Notes: a model not told the origin generated them from the letters alone. Positions 13,219 to 24,875 are shown, counted from the first letter of the stretch. The stretch: 64,000 nt of DNA from Platynereis dumerilii (GCA_026936325.1 JAPTHN010000003.1:62275192-62339191), one strand, 5' to 3'. Numbers and translations are program-made.

Positions 13219-13458
13219 CAGGGCTTTGGAGTCGGAGTTGGGAGTCGGAGTCGTGGAGTCGAAGGTTTTTGGGTGGAGTTGGAGTCGGGAAGTACTTCTT
13301 GCCCCCTGTTAATCATGTAATACTTGTGTGAAATAATCCCGATAAGCGGAGTCGGGAGTCGGAGTCGGAATTTAGGAGACCTAAGGAGTCGGAGTCGCTT
13401 TTCAGAAAGCCAAAGGAGTCGGGAGTCGCTTCACTTACTACCCGACTCCAAAGCCCTG
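13219..13458. mobile_element. hAT-type MITE with GAGTCG minisatellite
   Basis: TIRs CAGGGCTTTGGAGTCGG and CCGACTCCAAAGCCCTG are flanked by CTCTTTTC (13,211-13,218) and CTCTTTCC (13,459-13,466), an 8-bp duplication with one mismatch. Copy 2 of the host element has the uninterrupted sequence near 47,690. The interior is almost entirely GGAGTCGGAGTCG-like repeats, as if the terminal motif had been amplified. Confidence 0.9.
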
Positions 13459-14041
13459 CTCTTTCCCCCCTCTTTCCAAACAGCTTTTCTCTCCTCCCTT
13501 CCCTGCTACTTTCCGGTGTATATCCTCCTCCAGTCCTCTATCAGTCCTAGTCCCTTGCTACCTTCTGCCCTTTAACCTCCTCTGGAGCTCTTGCCTCCTC
13601 CATATATATATGGATGTTACTGCAGACAACAGCCTCCTTGCGCTTTCTGCATTCACCTTTTGCCTGCCATGGTCATTTTTGCCTTATCTATCTACATATA
13701 TAATCGATCTTTCCTCTCAAGTCTCTGCCCCCCCCCTCTCCCCTATTATAATAATATAGAGATGTCGTCCACACCAGTAGCTCTTGCTACCTCTGTCTCT
13801 GGCTTCTACCTATCTGCCTCAATCTAACTTCTGCCACCTGCTTGCCTTTTCAATCTGTGTCTTCCCCCTAAGACCCCCTATGCCTACTCCATGGGAAACC
13901 TTTTTATTTGAAAGGAGAAGGAGGATCCCGAGGAGGTAGTCAGGTGACGACTCTAACTAGTAGCCTAGTCTTGTCAGGTCAATGGGGCCAACAAACTGTA
14001 CATCTATAAGATCCCAGGATACGACTGCGGCTGATGTAAAC

Positions 14042-14061
14042 ATATATATATATATATATAC
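14042..14061. repeat. (TA)n microsatellite
   Basis: Ten TA units in the stretch shared by the two 5-6 kb elements; no equivalent run is seen in copy 2 near 50,060. Confidence 0.8.
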
Positions 14062-14115
14062 ATAATGTTTTTTCTTTTATAAATTCTTGTCAGATTTTCT
14101 CAAAATCATATTGCA

Positions 14116-14515
14116 GCTGGGTGGCAGAGTGGTACGCGCCTACTCCTACTCCGCTGAAGGTCTCTGCCTGCATGGTTTCTGACACCGGTTGGTGAACACA
14201 AAACTTTCAGTGGATTTTTATCCCGGGGATTCGCATAAGCAAAATCCTAGCTGGATGTCGTTCGGATGAGATGTTAATTTGGCGACCCCTTGTATCTGCA
14301 TCTGTGCCTGGCAAATAAAAGATCCCTCACATGGGTTAAATGTGTAACATGTTGAGCACTCTCACTCTCATCCCATTCCAAAGATAAGTGGTACATTGTG
14401 CCAAAAAAATGCGATAATGCAGGTTCGTGAATGCCGAAACACATCGCGGCCCCTAGACTATTGAGGCTGGATCCATCCCTGGGGATTTTAGTCAATAAAA
14501 GTTTGGTGTTGAAAG
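14116..14515 (+). mobile_element. tRNA-derived SINE inside copy 1
   Basis: The head contains GGTGGCAGAGTGG, a pol III A-box-like motif, but its B box is decayed. Body motifs AGCTGGATGTCGTTCGGATG, then AATAAAAGATCCCTCACATG, are shared with the SINE at 50,117-50,334. Both SINEs sit at the same relative place in the two 5-6 kb elements, so the SINE inserted before those elements separated. The 3' part (14,340-14,515) is missing from the other copy. Confidence 0.75.
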
Positions 14516-15218
14516 TGGGTTGGAAGTGTGGAATTGTGGGAGCTGGGAGAATGGCCAGGGGTTGGGATAGGTGGCGTGGTTAATGAGGCATTGGGTCTCC
14601 CCTTTGGCCTACCTCAGGTAATTTCCAGATATGCCCCTATTTGGAATAACACTGTATAATATTCTCTGCAGGAGTGTCTTATCTCTAAAATACTTTCTGT
14701 GGGAAGTTGCATCTACAGGTAGTATGCAGTTCAACAAAACCCTGCAGGAACTCTATAGGCCTACTTTCAATGGAATACCTGCAGAAGTACATAATCCTTG
14801 CAGGAAATTGCAGAAATGCAAAGACCTATACTTATTGAGAAGTGCAGGGTAGCACCCCAACCTAATGGCTTCACCAACCTCCTCGAGTAGTGCCGAGAAC
14901 CTGGCCGGCAACGTCTGCATTTTGCATTAGCTTAATTTGCAGAAATCTAATGAGGGAAATTGGTTTTGTGCAGAAGTACAGATCCTGAAGTCCTGCAGAT
15001 GGATAGATATCCTGTAGGCCTGTAGCTCTGCAACACCTGGGTAAAATTCAAGTGTCTATGGTCCAGCTCAGGCCTAGCCCTGGACCCCTGTGGGACAGGG
15101 GTCATGAATCGTCCAATTGAAAAATCATGAGATTTAGAAGAAAGGGTTTGGGAGAATTCAATTTTCTCTGTTAGTTTTATACTTATGCCAAAATCAAAAA
15201 CACATTTTGAAAATAGAC

Positions 15219-15313
15219 AAAATTTGCTACTGACGGCAAAATTTGCTACTGACGGCAAAATTTGCTACTGACGGCAAAATTTGCTGCTGACGGCAAAATT
15301 TGCTACTGACGGC
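15219..15313. repeat. five tandem copies of a 19-bp unit
   Basis: Unit AAAATTTGCTACTGACGGC, five times head to tail; unit 4 differs by one base. The reverse complement of its end (GCCGTCAGCAG) recurs once at about 15,598. The array lies inside the 15,075-15,758 element. Confidence 0.95.
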
Positions 15314-15441
15314 ACCTATTTCCATAAATTCAGTGTTTAGGATATCCTCAGAGCTATCCTCTGAACTCCACAGAGGAAATTTCGTCCTTATACATTGAGA
15401 AAATGGCCATCTCTGATTGGTCTGAATTCTAGGTTTAGTGA

Positions 15442-15492
15442 TGATGTCACAAGCAGTGATGGTGATGTCACAACAGAGCCATGGTGACGTCA
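15442..15492. promoter_or_regulatory. cluster of CRE-like TGAYGTCA sites
   Basis: TGATGTCA at 15,442-15,449 and 15,463-15,470, and the full palindromic CRE TGACGTCA at 15,485-15,492, followed by GGTGACATCA. This is the known binding consensus of CREB/ATF proteins, but nothing shows that this repeat-embedded cluster is used. It may simply be part of the transposon. Confidence 0.35.
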
Positions 15493-15779
15493 CAGAGGTG
15501 ACATCAAAGATCTGATTGAACATTTTTGGAGGATTTCTCTGCCTTTTTTAGTGATTTTTTCCTACTCAACAATGAGAGAATGCCTTCAAAGATAGTGCCG
15601 TCAGCAGAATAGTATTTCAGGTAAATGAAAATCTAAGTTTTGTGAAATTTGTTGTCTTAGTTTTGTTGCCGTCCTACTTCTCCCAATTGAGTGTCAGAAT
15701 CTCAAGATTTTGAATGGAATGATCCATGACCCATGCTCACGCATGGGTTCCAGGGCTAGCTCAGGCCCATAGTTTAGGT

Positions 15780-17939
15780 CATGAATTCCATCGTGACGGA
15801 AGGACAAAAAAAAATGGAATTTCAACTTTAGACATTTTTTGTTGAATAAAATATAACCAAAATGATTTACGCATGCTACATATTCAACTGAAGAAAATAT
15901 ATTTTTTATTATTATGCCATTAATTCAGATTTCCAAAATTATTATGGAGGTAGAATTTCACTCCAAAGTTTTTGTGACGGAAGGACGGCTAGTTTACCCA
16001 GCAAAATTTGAAAACAGATTAATTGGCAATTGTTTGGATTATACAAGAGTTTTGGCCTAATTATTGCTTATAACTTTTACTATGTGGTCTAATCTTTGAG
16101 TAAAAAGCTCAAAATAACACAGAACTCTCCAAGTTAGCTATTTACAGAGGCAGGAATGTTGTGTGACGGAAGGACACATGCACTGTGACGGAAGGACAAT
16201 GGCAGTTTGTTGTGATGGTTGTGTGATTGTTGGTGTGTTGGTGTGGCTTGTGGTTGGTTGGTTGTTGGTTAATTGAGCAGTCCTGACTTTTAGGTGATGC
16301 TGAAGGGTTTTTTTCGAGGAAAGATAGATGTTTGTTGATAGCGGCTGGTCGAATGGTGGATGGCTCACGGTGGTGGGTTGAACGGGGAAGGTGGTTGATT
16401 TAGTGGTGGTTGATTGGTTGAGTGGCAATTGCTTCCTTCCCCATTCAATTTTAGTTGAACAGTGGTGATTGGTTGAATAGAACAACAGTTACTATTGTTG
16501 AATAGTGGTCAGGTATAAAAGTGGTTGATTGAGCATTAGAGGTCGGTTGGGCAGTGGTTGGTTAGAGGTGGTCACTGGTGGTTCCAGTAGTGGTTGGTAA
16601 GATGGTTGAGTGCTAGCTTGTGGTTAGTTGAAGGTGGAAATGATAGTTGGTTGTGTAGTAGATCACTAGTAGCTTGTAATAAAAGCTTAAAAGTGGTGGT
16701 TGACTGGTTGTTTTGGTTACGTCGTTGTTTATAGTTGGTCTATGCATGGTTGGTCTATGGTTGGTGACTTGGTGTGCAGAGGGGTAGGTTGCGGTTGTTT
16801 GCAATTGATCAGGTGGTGGTTATACGATGTTTGGTTGGTGGCAGCAGCGGAAAGTATATTTTGGAGTGTGCGAGTCATTATCATCTATTTATAGAACTCA
16901 GAAAAACTATATTATACTCGGCACAACTGCCTTGTCCGATATGATATAGTTTTGCCATTTACGTTTCTATTGTGGATTCCTCATTATCTTCCATATATAC
17001 ATTTATTTATCATATAATTATATTTTATATTATTGTATTTTTCATTTTTTCTATTACAGAATTCCTTGCAAACATTATATTATAGTGCAAATAACTTATA
17101 ACTGCTACTTTGATCTAGATTAATTAAATTTTCTTGAATTATACTATAAGATGTCCTTCCGTCACATACTTTTTAATGGACTATCCTATACATGCAGTGC
17201 ATTTTCATCTGAACTAACTATTACTATTTCGAATACATGACCAACATGTTCACATCCATACAAGGTTTATTATAATATATTCAACTTCTTTATCATACAG
17301 CACTTGTTTCACCCAAAAAAGCAAGAAGGAAAAGTTAAGCATTGTCCTTCCGTCACGGGTAATTTTGTTCATTGTCCTTCCGTCACACAGATTTAAACTT
17401 GATATTTGGGCAAGTTAATATTGCAACATCTTTACAAGCTATATAGCATACATTTCTACCCTAAAATTTGTTCTAAACATGATAGCAATTGACTTGATAT
17501 GATACCAGGACTTACTGCAATTAAATTATGTTCCAACAAAATGTGACGGAAGGACACACAAAAATACTTAAATCATTTGTTTCAGATTTCCTGTAATTTA
17601 TGAAAAAATACTTTGCTATGGTTTATCACAATAGTTGAATAAATCATTTCTAGAGTATAATTTTCGAAATATATCAAAATATTTTATAAATATTTTTATT
17701 TGATATTGGAAATTATATGACAAACATGTAACTGTAAGCTGTTCTGGGTGAAAGTTCGAATCGAGCCAAAATAAGGTCATTGTTTGGCCTTCATTCCTCT
17801 GACGCAGGGGAGTGAAATTTGAAGGAAAATGCTAATTTTGGAAACCCTGAATAGTTAACTGTTAAAAAAAATACTTACATATTGTATTGCATGCAATTTA
17901 TTTTTCCTTGTAAAGGTTTACATTTTCATGGAATTCATG
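15780..17939. mobile_element. 2.2-kb TIR element with inverted clusters of GTGACGGAAGGAC
   Basis: Ends CATGAATTCCAT and ATGGAATTCATG are perfect 12-bp inverted repeats, flanked by AGGT (15,776-15,779 and 17,940-17,943). GTGACGGAAGGAC occurs forward at 15,793, 15,974, 16,163, 16,185 and 17,543, and in reverse at 17,153, 17,344 and 17,374. Four forward copies sit near the left end and three reverse copies toward the right end, as in elements whose transposase binds clusters of motifs near the ends. The copy-2 sequence near 50,672 lacks this block, although about 60 bp to its right are also missing there. No transposase frame is visible. Confidence 0.75.
16198..16860. repeat. G/T-rich strand-asymmetric segment (GGTTG motifs)
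   Basis: The plus strand is dominated by GGTTG, GTGGTTG and TTGGTTGG words for about 650 bp, with few C residues. It lies between the two GTGACGGAAGGAC clusters. The open frames here, full of Thr, Gln and Pro on the minus strand, are products of this skew and not genes. Confidence 0.7.
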
Positions 17940-18419
17940 AGGTGCGATTTTTTTGTTCAGTGCATTTTTAACATAATAACTGGTAGACCAAAATGGTCTG
18001 CCTATTCTGGATAGCAGGATTCCCATATAGGCCTACCTGGTAAGTGTTTAGGCCAGTGTGTTCCCTTCAATCTATACTAGAGGGCCAATATATATTCATC
18101 AATTGACTTAATTAAATCTGGTTCTTCTACCTTAATTCCCCGACAGCAACATGTTAGAGTAGTTGTTTTGGTGTTATTTTACTGTTTTATCATTGAAAGT
18201 GTCAAAATATGGCAACCGTTGCCTTAAACAGCATCGGGGATGCCCCAAACGGCAGCGGGGATGCCTTAAACGGCAGCGCTGCCGTATTTTGACTTTTGCC
18301 GAACTGATATTGATTAATATTCTAAATTCACCACTGAATGGACCACCTTTGCTTTTGGCTAACATGGGTGATTCAGCCGCAAAATTCTGTTTTGTTGCAT
18401 CTATTCAACCTTGAAGATA

Positions 18420-18802
18420 CAGTACAACCCAAAATAAAGTAAGAAAATTTTCTGTCAGAAGTCCTCTTTTTACCTATGTTGCCCTCTTTTCTCCTCTCCA
18501 ACCCAAATCTCCTTACAACTCCCTTTGACTCCTTACAACAACCTTAGCTCATATTAAGAACTCTATTTAGACAGCTATCAATGTAACTACAATTAGCAGA
18601 GGTGCAAAATATCAAGTAAATCAAACACAATGGGGGTGATTGAGTTCAAATTTGTGTTGTTTAAATGTGATTTTAATGTAATTTTAAAAGGTAGTTTCAA
18701 GTAGGAAGTGATTCAGGGGCAGTCAAAAGGCGAAAAAGGGTAAAGTAGTGGCTGATTTTTCCTTCCTGCTGGGGTAATCACACTTTATTTTGGGCTGTAC
18801 TG
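18420..18802. mobile_element. CAGTACAACCC-type MITE, copy B, with empty site in arm 2
   Basis: TIRs CAGTACAACCCAAAATAAAG and CTTTATTTTGGGCTGTACTG are nearly perfect, flanked by TA (18,418-18,419 and 18,803-18,804). Arm 2 at about 31,870 reads GAAGATACAGAGGCAACAT, an uninterrupted single-TA version of the site. The insertion is therefore precise, with a TA duplication as in Tc1/mariner-type elements. It is 383 bp with no coding capacity. Confidence 0.9.
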
Positions 18803-21474
18803 TACAAAGGGAACATATTGGTAAGGGTTGATATCACTAATAGAAAGTCCCTCTTTGTTTATGATTAGGGGGCAATTGTGTCTGTGATAGGACTGGAAAA
18901 ATATTTTCTTTCATTGATAAAAGTAAAGTTATTTTGTGTAAAACAAACCAAAGTAAACACCCGACAGTGAACTCAATGTAATGAATGCACAAGTCTATCT
19001 AACATACACAGTGTTTGTCAATATTGTCTACATCCGATCTCACCTAGTTTTCTCATAAAGCCAACAAGTTGTTATACACTCAGTGTGTGAAATTATGCAC
19101 AAAAATCACACAAAACCAACAAGATGCCACCTGATATCTCATTGTGTTCTTTCTCACCAAGACGTATTTGTTTGCAGTTCCTGTATATCCAGGGCATTAG
19201 CAATCGACAGTCGTTCCCATACATTCTTTCTATTGAGACAATTCCTTTTGATAATAGAGGCGTAGGGCCTTCTCACTCGCATACAATGATAGCTCTACTG
19301 TGACAATGGTTTGGGACAATACTAATTGTAATGTGTAAGGCTTATATCTTTTTTATTATTCTGCTTATTAATCACATCTAATCACTTCCTTGTGTCAACA
19401 ACAAGCACATAGGGAAAGCAGACTTTCTTGAGTACTGAGTAGGGTATCTAATAATTAATTATTATGCAGTCCAATTTATCCCAAGCTAACAAGACTTCAA
19501 CCCTAGACTGGCAATGTGCAGTGTATAACTTATGACCATTTGTCATGCAGCACAGTCTGGATGGATGCAGAAGGAACAAATTTATCTTTCAAAGCCCGTT
19601 TTTGGCAGCACACAAGAGACGCAATATCTCGCCAATGTCACATGTGAGAATTTTGCACATTTCAAATGGCTCTATTGTATCCTCTTTTCTCTTTAAATTC
19701 CACATTTGTCGTTTGAATTGGAAGCTTGCTATTTTGACAAAAAGGGTTGCAGCAAGAAAGATTTTTAAACAATGCCTAAAATGGAGCTATCACTCAAAAC
19801 CAGCGTGGAGCTGACTTTAAATGACAGTGTTGATCAATTCAACTACTGAGAGGCAACCTAGCAACCCAGAGCAAAAAGCTAAAGCACAAAGTCCACAACT
19901 GATGCTCTGTTGACAGAATAAGTGAAAAATAGACCTGAAAAACTGAAAAGCAAATGCCTCTTATCCCACACTTTCAACTTTGTGAGCTCAACACAATCCC
20001 TAAAATCACCACCAGGAAATTGAGGCTAGGACAACAGCAGATCAATAACAGTCTCTGACATTGGCACCCATTGTTCAATTGTCTATGGGCAATTCATGAC
20101 CTCCCAAGATTCAAAGAATATTTTTTATCAGTTTTCCTTCTACCCTCTTTTTGTATTTAAGCAGTGACTCGATTTTGGGTTTGTTCTCATGTCCCCTTAT
20201 TCTTTTCTTTTCAATCATGTCTGTCTCATTTTTGTCCATCTTTTTCTATAATAATTTTTCCCTGTTCTTTCTTTCATTTTTTTTTCTGGCTTTTGTTTCA
20301 TTTCTACTTTTATTTCTCCTGCTTTCTGTCCTTTTAAACTCTATCACAACTTTATTTTTTTCCCCTGAATTTTCCTTCTTTTACTTTCCGATCAACACAA
20401 CACTCTGCCAGAGCAGATCACAGATGTCACGAACTAATATCATTGAGCATTTCAGTTGTCTTTGTATTGTTGAACTTATTTCTGGCGGACACATGCACTC
20501 TTCAAAAACAATAATTTAAAGAATATAAAAAGAGAGGTAAAAAAACAAAAGAAACCATTAAGTTTTGCCATATTTGACCAGTAGGCATGATTGCAGGCTG
20601 GCAAGTATATGCAGTAGTGGTTGCCTTCTAAGATATGTTTTTGTCATACCAAGAGCTTCTTGATGAGACATTAAAAACTTAATTATGAAAAAATTGTACT
20701 TTGATACTTGCTATGAGATTATTGACATCAAAAGTAGGAATCTCTCACAATCACCACATCTTGCTCTCCGTTATAAGGTTGTTATTGATTCTTTGATTTA
20801 TTCTCCAGTCATGTTAACACATACGAATGTATATAAAATGGCCTGAACTACATGATGGCATTTACAACCAAGAACAATCTCACAGTTCAAGAAAGGCCAT
20901 TGTCTCTAAGACATCATTACTTTTCTTGTCACATGGTAAATAAGTTCAGTTATCATGCCAAACATCCACTCAGGAATGTCACACTACAGTTTAATTACTT
21001 CCTATTCTTCCATGGTGAGTTAAGTCTTTCTACTATTTACCTAGGGTCCTGGAGCTTGGTATGGATACACTATTAAATTCACACCAAAAGGAATCTTACT
21101 CTGGTGAATCATTATGCAGGCATATTGGTTATACATTTTTACAGCATGGTGAAGTTTTGTATATTCTTAAGTGACAGGAAATAAGCACGTTAAAACAATC
21201 CAGACACCTCTGAAACCATTACAAGCGATTCCATTCAGCTGTCAGAGTATTTCAACTTTGCCGTATCTTTTATCCATCTCAATTGACAGACTGATCACTT
21301 GGGAAACTTAGTTTCATCTTGACTAAAAGTCTCATTGATCTAACTGAATCAGCTGAATCAAGTCACTACAGCAAGAATAAACTATAAGACAAATGACATT
21401 ACAGATGAGAAGGGTATGCAAACACCTTTAGGTTCTTCTAAATGACAGTGAGACAGTTGGTATCTACAACTATA

Positions 21475-22105
21475 TCGACAGCTCGGCGCGAAAAGGAGCT
21501 TAGTGGAAAAGTGACTTTTTGAGAAAAGTGCCTTTTACTTATGAATAGTTGTTTTCAGTTCTCGCTTGTTCAATACTGGTCCGATTTGCATGATACTTGG
21601 CATGAACATTCATATAGGCATTTTCTGCAAATATATATAAAAATAATGATATTAGTATGATTACTTTTAATGAAATAAGACCAATGCTCCTTCTTGAATT
21701 AAACAATGCATTGTCAGTGGTGCAAAAAGGAGCATAGATGCACTAGGCTCCTTGTTGCGCCAACTCTTTTCAGTGCAAAAAGGAGCTTAGTGCTAGTATT
21801 TTTACTGTCACTGTTAAGTAAATTTCAGTGCATAAAGGTGCTTGGCTGAAATATGTCCCTTATTGCATTGGTGAAATTTTCTTACGGCGGGACAAAAAGG
21901 GACAACAAAACCTTGAGAATTCCACATTATTCCACAAATAGAGTCATTCTGTACTTTGACCTGCAATATCTCCTTTAGTTGAACCCACTTTGTTCTAATA
22001 TTCACAGATATTAATCCTAAGGTCTTGAACTTTCGAAAAATGCAATAATTCAAAAAGGGACTTAGTGGCACTAATACTAAGTCCCTTTTTGCGCTCAGTG
22101 GTCGA
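21475..22105. mobile_element. TIR element with repeated AAAAGGAGCTTAGT motif, arm 1 only
   Basis: Imperfect TIRs of about 30 bp: TCGACAGCTCGGCGCGAAAA and, inverted, TCGACCACTGAGCGCAAAAA, flanked by TA. Variants of GCAAAAAGGAGCTTAGTG recur inside at about 21,490, 21,722, 21,775, 21,828 and 22,051, and in reverse at about 21,743 and 22,078. Arm 2 has no counterpart between its matching flanks. Non-autonomous. Confidence 0.8.
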
Positions 22106-22184
22106 TATGACATTGTGGTAAAGATAGGCAGCTTTTTAAATTATCAGGTGGAAATTTAATTTTGGGAGGTGAGAGTGGGATTTA

Positions 22185-22274
22185 TATTCTATCTATCCAT
22201 CTGTCTAACTATCTATCTAACTATCTATCTAACTATGTATCTATGTATCTATGTATCTATCTATCAATCTATCA

Positions 22275-22354
<80 letters not shown>

Positions 22355-22385
22355 ATCTATCTATCTATATGCCTATGTATCTAAG
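22185..22385. repeat. (CTAT)n microsatellite, arm 1
   Basis: Long CTAT array with ACTAT and GTAT variants on its left. It occupies the same place in arm 1 as 35,944-36,140 does in arm 2, with GAGAGTGGG before and AAGGCATCTTCCTAATCATT after, so it predates the duplication. The Tyr-Leu-Ser-Ile open frames across it are artefacts. Confidence 0.97.
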
Positions 22386-22675
22386 GCATCTTCCTAATCA
22401 TTATCATTTCCCTTTCACAAGTCTAGCTGTATCTCTTGAGAAAGCTTCCAAGATAAGTTCTATAAATCTTCTGAACTCCTGAATTGCACATTACTGGCAA
22501 GCAGACCAGGCATGAAATTGCTGAAATTAGCAGTAATTGAAAAATTCAGGGAACACGAGCTAAGTACATAAAGATATGTGCGATTTCTTGTTTTGCTACC
22601 AAGCATGTAAGAAAATGTGTGTGGCATGTGTGTTATTTCATATCAGATTTGCAACAACTTATCAGAACTGCATTG

Positions 22676-22998
22676 TCATCTATCAGAAAGTATTTTGGAA
22701 ATTCGTTTTTCTTCTTTAATTTATTAATTATTTCATTAATTGTTGTCAGAAGATTATTGTTAAAGATAAGTCACCATTTAGTTTAGTTTTCTTTAACTGC
22801 AATGGGATTTTTAAAATAAAATAATTGGTTATATTAGACTTTTATTAGTTATGTCCACAAAACACAGCAAATTGTAAATATAGTTTCTGGTCCTTAGACA
22901 TGTTTTTTTACAATATCATGGGGTCATTTGATGCACAAGAACATTCTAAATATTTGATGGTCATGTCAAACTTTGGCTTCATTATTTTTGAACTAGGC
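22676..22998. other. spacer between the duplication arms
   Basis: AT-rich sequence with no match in either arm and no gene seen. If the duplication was a simple tandem event, this is either material lost from the end of arm 2 or a later insertion. Confidence 0.6.
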
Positions 22999-24595
22999 CA
23001 TAAAATAAACAGGGACTTTAAGCTATTCATGGCATTCCAGATGGAAAAGCAAGCATGTTCCTGAGAGGCAGGGATTTAAGAAAATATTGTTGGCTGTTCT
23101 GTACATTATGAAAATATTGTTGGCTGCACTGTACGAGTTGATTCCATTCACGAAACACTTTACATGCATTTTGTCAATTCCCACAAGTGCCGTCTCCATC
23201 AAGAGAAACACTTAATTCTGCCCTCTTTGTTAGAAGTAATTATGCTCAACAGTGAGGTGAATGTCTTGAGCAAATTGAATTAGGTATTATCATGCATGAC
23301 ACTTGGCAAAGAGCATTGTCTCATTTAACTTAATGTGACAGAGCTTGTACATTATCAATGGAAGACTTTCAGTGAAGTAACTCGCCAAACAGGGTCCTTG
23401 CAGTTATAATGAATACAGTTTATAGTAGGTATTGCAGAGAGATCACAAGCTTGTAATAGTGAATGAATGATATTGTTAGGTTTGAGAGAAATTCTGTTTT
23501 ACAATCAGTCTCAGGAATATTTTAAAAGGCAAATTAGTGTAAACAAGGTCTACAGGGTAAAAACAAAATGCAGTAGTGATTTCGGCAAATAATTCCTACG
23601 CTTGAGCAATTTGTTCAAATCACTGAAAATTCTCCTTGAAACTTATTAAAAATCAAGCATTTGGAGTAAAATCTTATCAAGTGATTTTTCTCAAATCATG
23701 TCTGAGCCTTTTGTTATACCTATAACTTTCAAGAATTAACCTTTGTTGTTTCATCCTTGGTGTTCTATCCCGGGAACATGTCTTCAATGGACTTGTTGAT
23801 TTTTTCTGTCGGCGTAATGACTTTGTATTTATGCGTCAAAATTCCAGTTTTGGCGAGCAAACGTATAGAACTAATGAAAACGGGAACATATTAACTCATA
23901 TCAAATGCCATTCTGTGACATGCACATTGCACAACTGCACAACTTACTTTCGGGCAAGAGTGAAAAATGAGCCCCTTACCAGGGGCCCCACAAATCAAAC
24001 ACACAATTCTATAGTGCTCATCCAGTGGAATACTAATCTCTCCGTAACTCTCTTAGATTGATTCACTAGATTCTCAATAGACGCTCTATATTCCATTTTA
24101 TACAGTCAGTTGTGAGACACAACATTGTCAATGCTACTAAACAGTAGTAGACGTAGCCTAGGCCTACAACAAGTTTTTGCCACCAGACAACTAAATAAAA
24201 TCAGACCTTCTTTACGAGCAATAATGTGCTGAAAGTTCCTACTCAATGCTCTTAAGTAACAAACTCAAGAACCAGGTATCACTAAGCTAGTACATCGGAA
24301 CAAAAACAAATCGACAAATGAAATAAGGAAGGTGTCAGGAGTATTTCGTAATATTGCAGTAAAAGACAGATGTGAATCGTGGCAGCGAGATCTCGCATTA
24401 GAATTAATTCTCATCTGTAGGTACAGATACTTCCGCAAACATTGGTAAGCTTCTTACCATCTTTCGTAGACTTTTTTCACATCCCGTGTTGTCAACGCAT
24501 TTCAGGATGTGAAATATTTGCAAATTGAAAAAGGCCGTTTTTGTGAACTTGTTTTTGGATTGTTGTGTGCTGATTCCCAGCTTGTTGTGCATGTT

Positions 24596-24770
24596 TCATT
24601 CAGTAAAACAGCCTGTTTTAGCACTGAGCAAACCAATTACAGCGGAGCTTATGTCTAAAGGTCTGGCTGATTCTGCTGAAGCTCCTGATTGTGATACGGC
24701 TTTCAATTCCAATCCTAGCATATTTGCAATGTTTACCAGGCCTTTCATCCACAGACAAGATCTCAACACT
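24596..24770 (-). CDS. candidate terminal exon of an unrecognised gene, arm 2 (exon B2)
   Basis: Paralogue of 4,989-5,143: same frame, same stop codon, and the same core GLELKAVSQSGASAESAR and LDISSAVIGLLSAKTGCFTE, with one Pro-Leu swap inside. The acceptor used in arm 1 is changed here (GTCTG in place of GTCAG). A CAG acceptor 5' of it (first exon base 24,770) keeps the frame open and matches the phase left by exon A2. The family is not recognised. If the paired exons are not real, the next best reading is a conserved remnant of a mobile-element ORF. Confidence 0.35.
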
Positions 24771-24875
24771 CTGGCTGTGTTGAAATTTGTCACTGATGGA
24801 TGCTAGACAAACAGTTATGGGTTGCTTCAGAGAGCTGAAGCTGTTAAGATGCTACAAAATTTCACACTTGACTAC

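Larger units (their letters stand above)
15075..15758. mobile_element. TAGCCCTGG-ended TIR element with 9-bp target duplication
   Basis: Ends TAGCCCTGGACCCCTG and, inverted, TAGCCCTGGAACCCATG begin imperfect TIRs of about 60 bp. GCTCAGGCC is repeated exactly at 15,066-15,074 and 15,759-15,767. Copy 2 of the host element has the uninterrupted sequence near 50,660. Nine-base duplications are typical of Mutator-like elements and possible for a few others; the family is inference. It carries a 19-bp tandem array and a cluster of TGACGTCA-like sites. Confidence 0.85.
12493..18306. mobile_element. 5.8-kb TIR element with CAGTTCGGC ends, copy 1
   Basis: Left end CAGTTCGGCTAAAGTCAAAA and right end TTTTGACTTTTGCCGAACTG are inverted. 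Both ends carry palindromes and short repeats near the termini: GGCAACCGTTGCC at left, and several CGGCAGCGGGGATGCC units at right. ATAT flanks both ends, as it does for copy 2 (45,488-50,963). It is either a 4-bp target duplication or part of the TIR. Arm 2 lacks the element. Copies 1 and 2 share 12,493-13,200, 13,460-14,340, 14,985-15,070 and 17,990-18,306. Everything else in copy 1 is nested insertion or has no match. No transposase is seen, so it is non-autonomous. Four-base duplications occur in Sola and Chapaev, among others, but I cannot assign a superfamily. Confidence 0.9.
3447..22675. repeat. tandem segmental duplication, arm 1
   Basis: Starts at TAAAATAAACAGGGA and runs collinearly with 22,999-36,428. 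Anchors that match in order include the 28-bp repeat pair near 3,523, the candidate exon pair at 4,989-5,434, a 64-bp identical block at 9,030, the block near 10,480-10,640, the block from 18,340 on and the (CTAT)n tract at 22,185. Homology fades at about 22,675, after CAACTTATCAGAA. The best-aligned stretches look roughly 90 percent identical by eye; others are worse. Arm 1 is longer mainly because of the 5.8-kb element at 12,493-18,306 and smaller insertions at 7,058, 9,448, 10,773, 18,420 and 21,475. Confidence 0.95.

Noticed and set aside
16138-16894. Thr/Gln/Pro-rich and Trp/Val-rich frames
   Set aside because: Explained by the G/T-skewed GGTTG repeat.
20151-20519. 122-codon hydrophobic frame resembling a membrane protein
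   Set aside because: Product of a T-rich stretch. The arm-2 counterpart (34,667-34,948) does not keep the frame and is not codon-biased.
22162-22482. Tyr-Leu-Ser-Ile repeat open frames
   Set aside because: Translation of the (CTAT)n microsatellite, repeated at 35,924-36,160.
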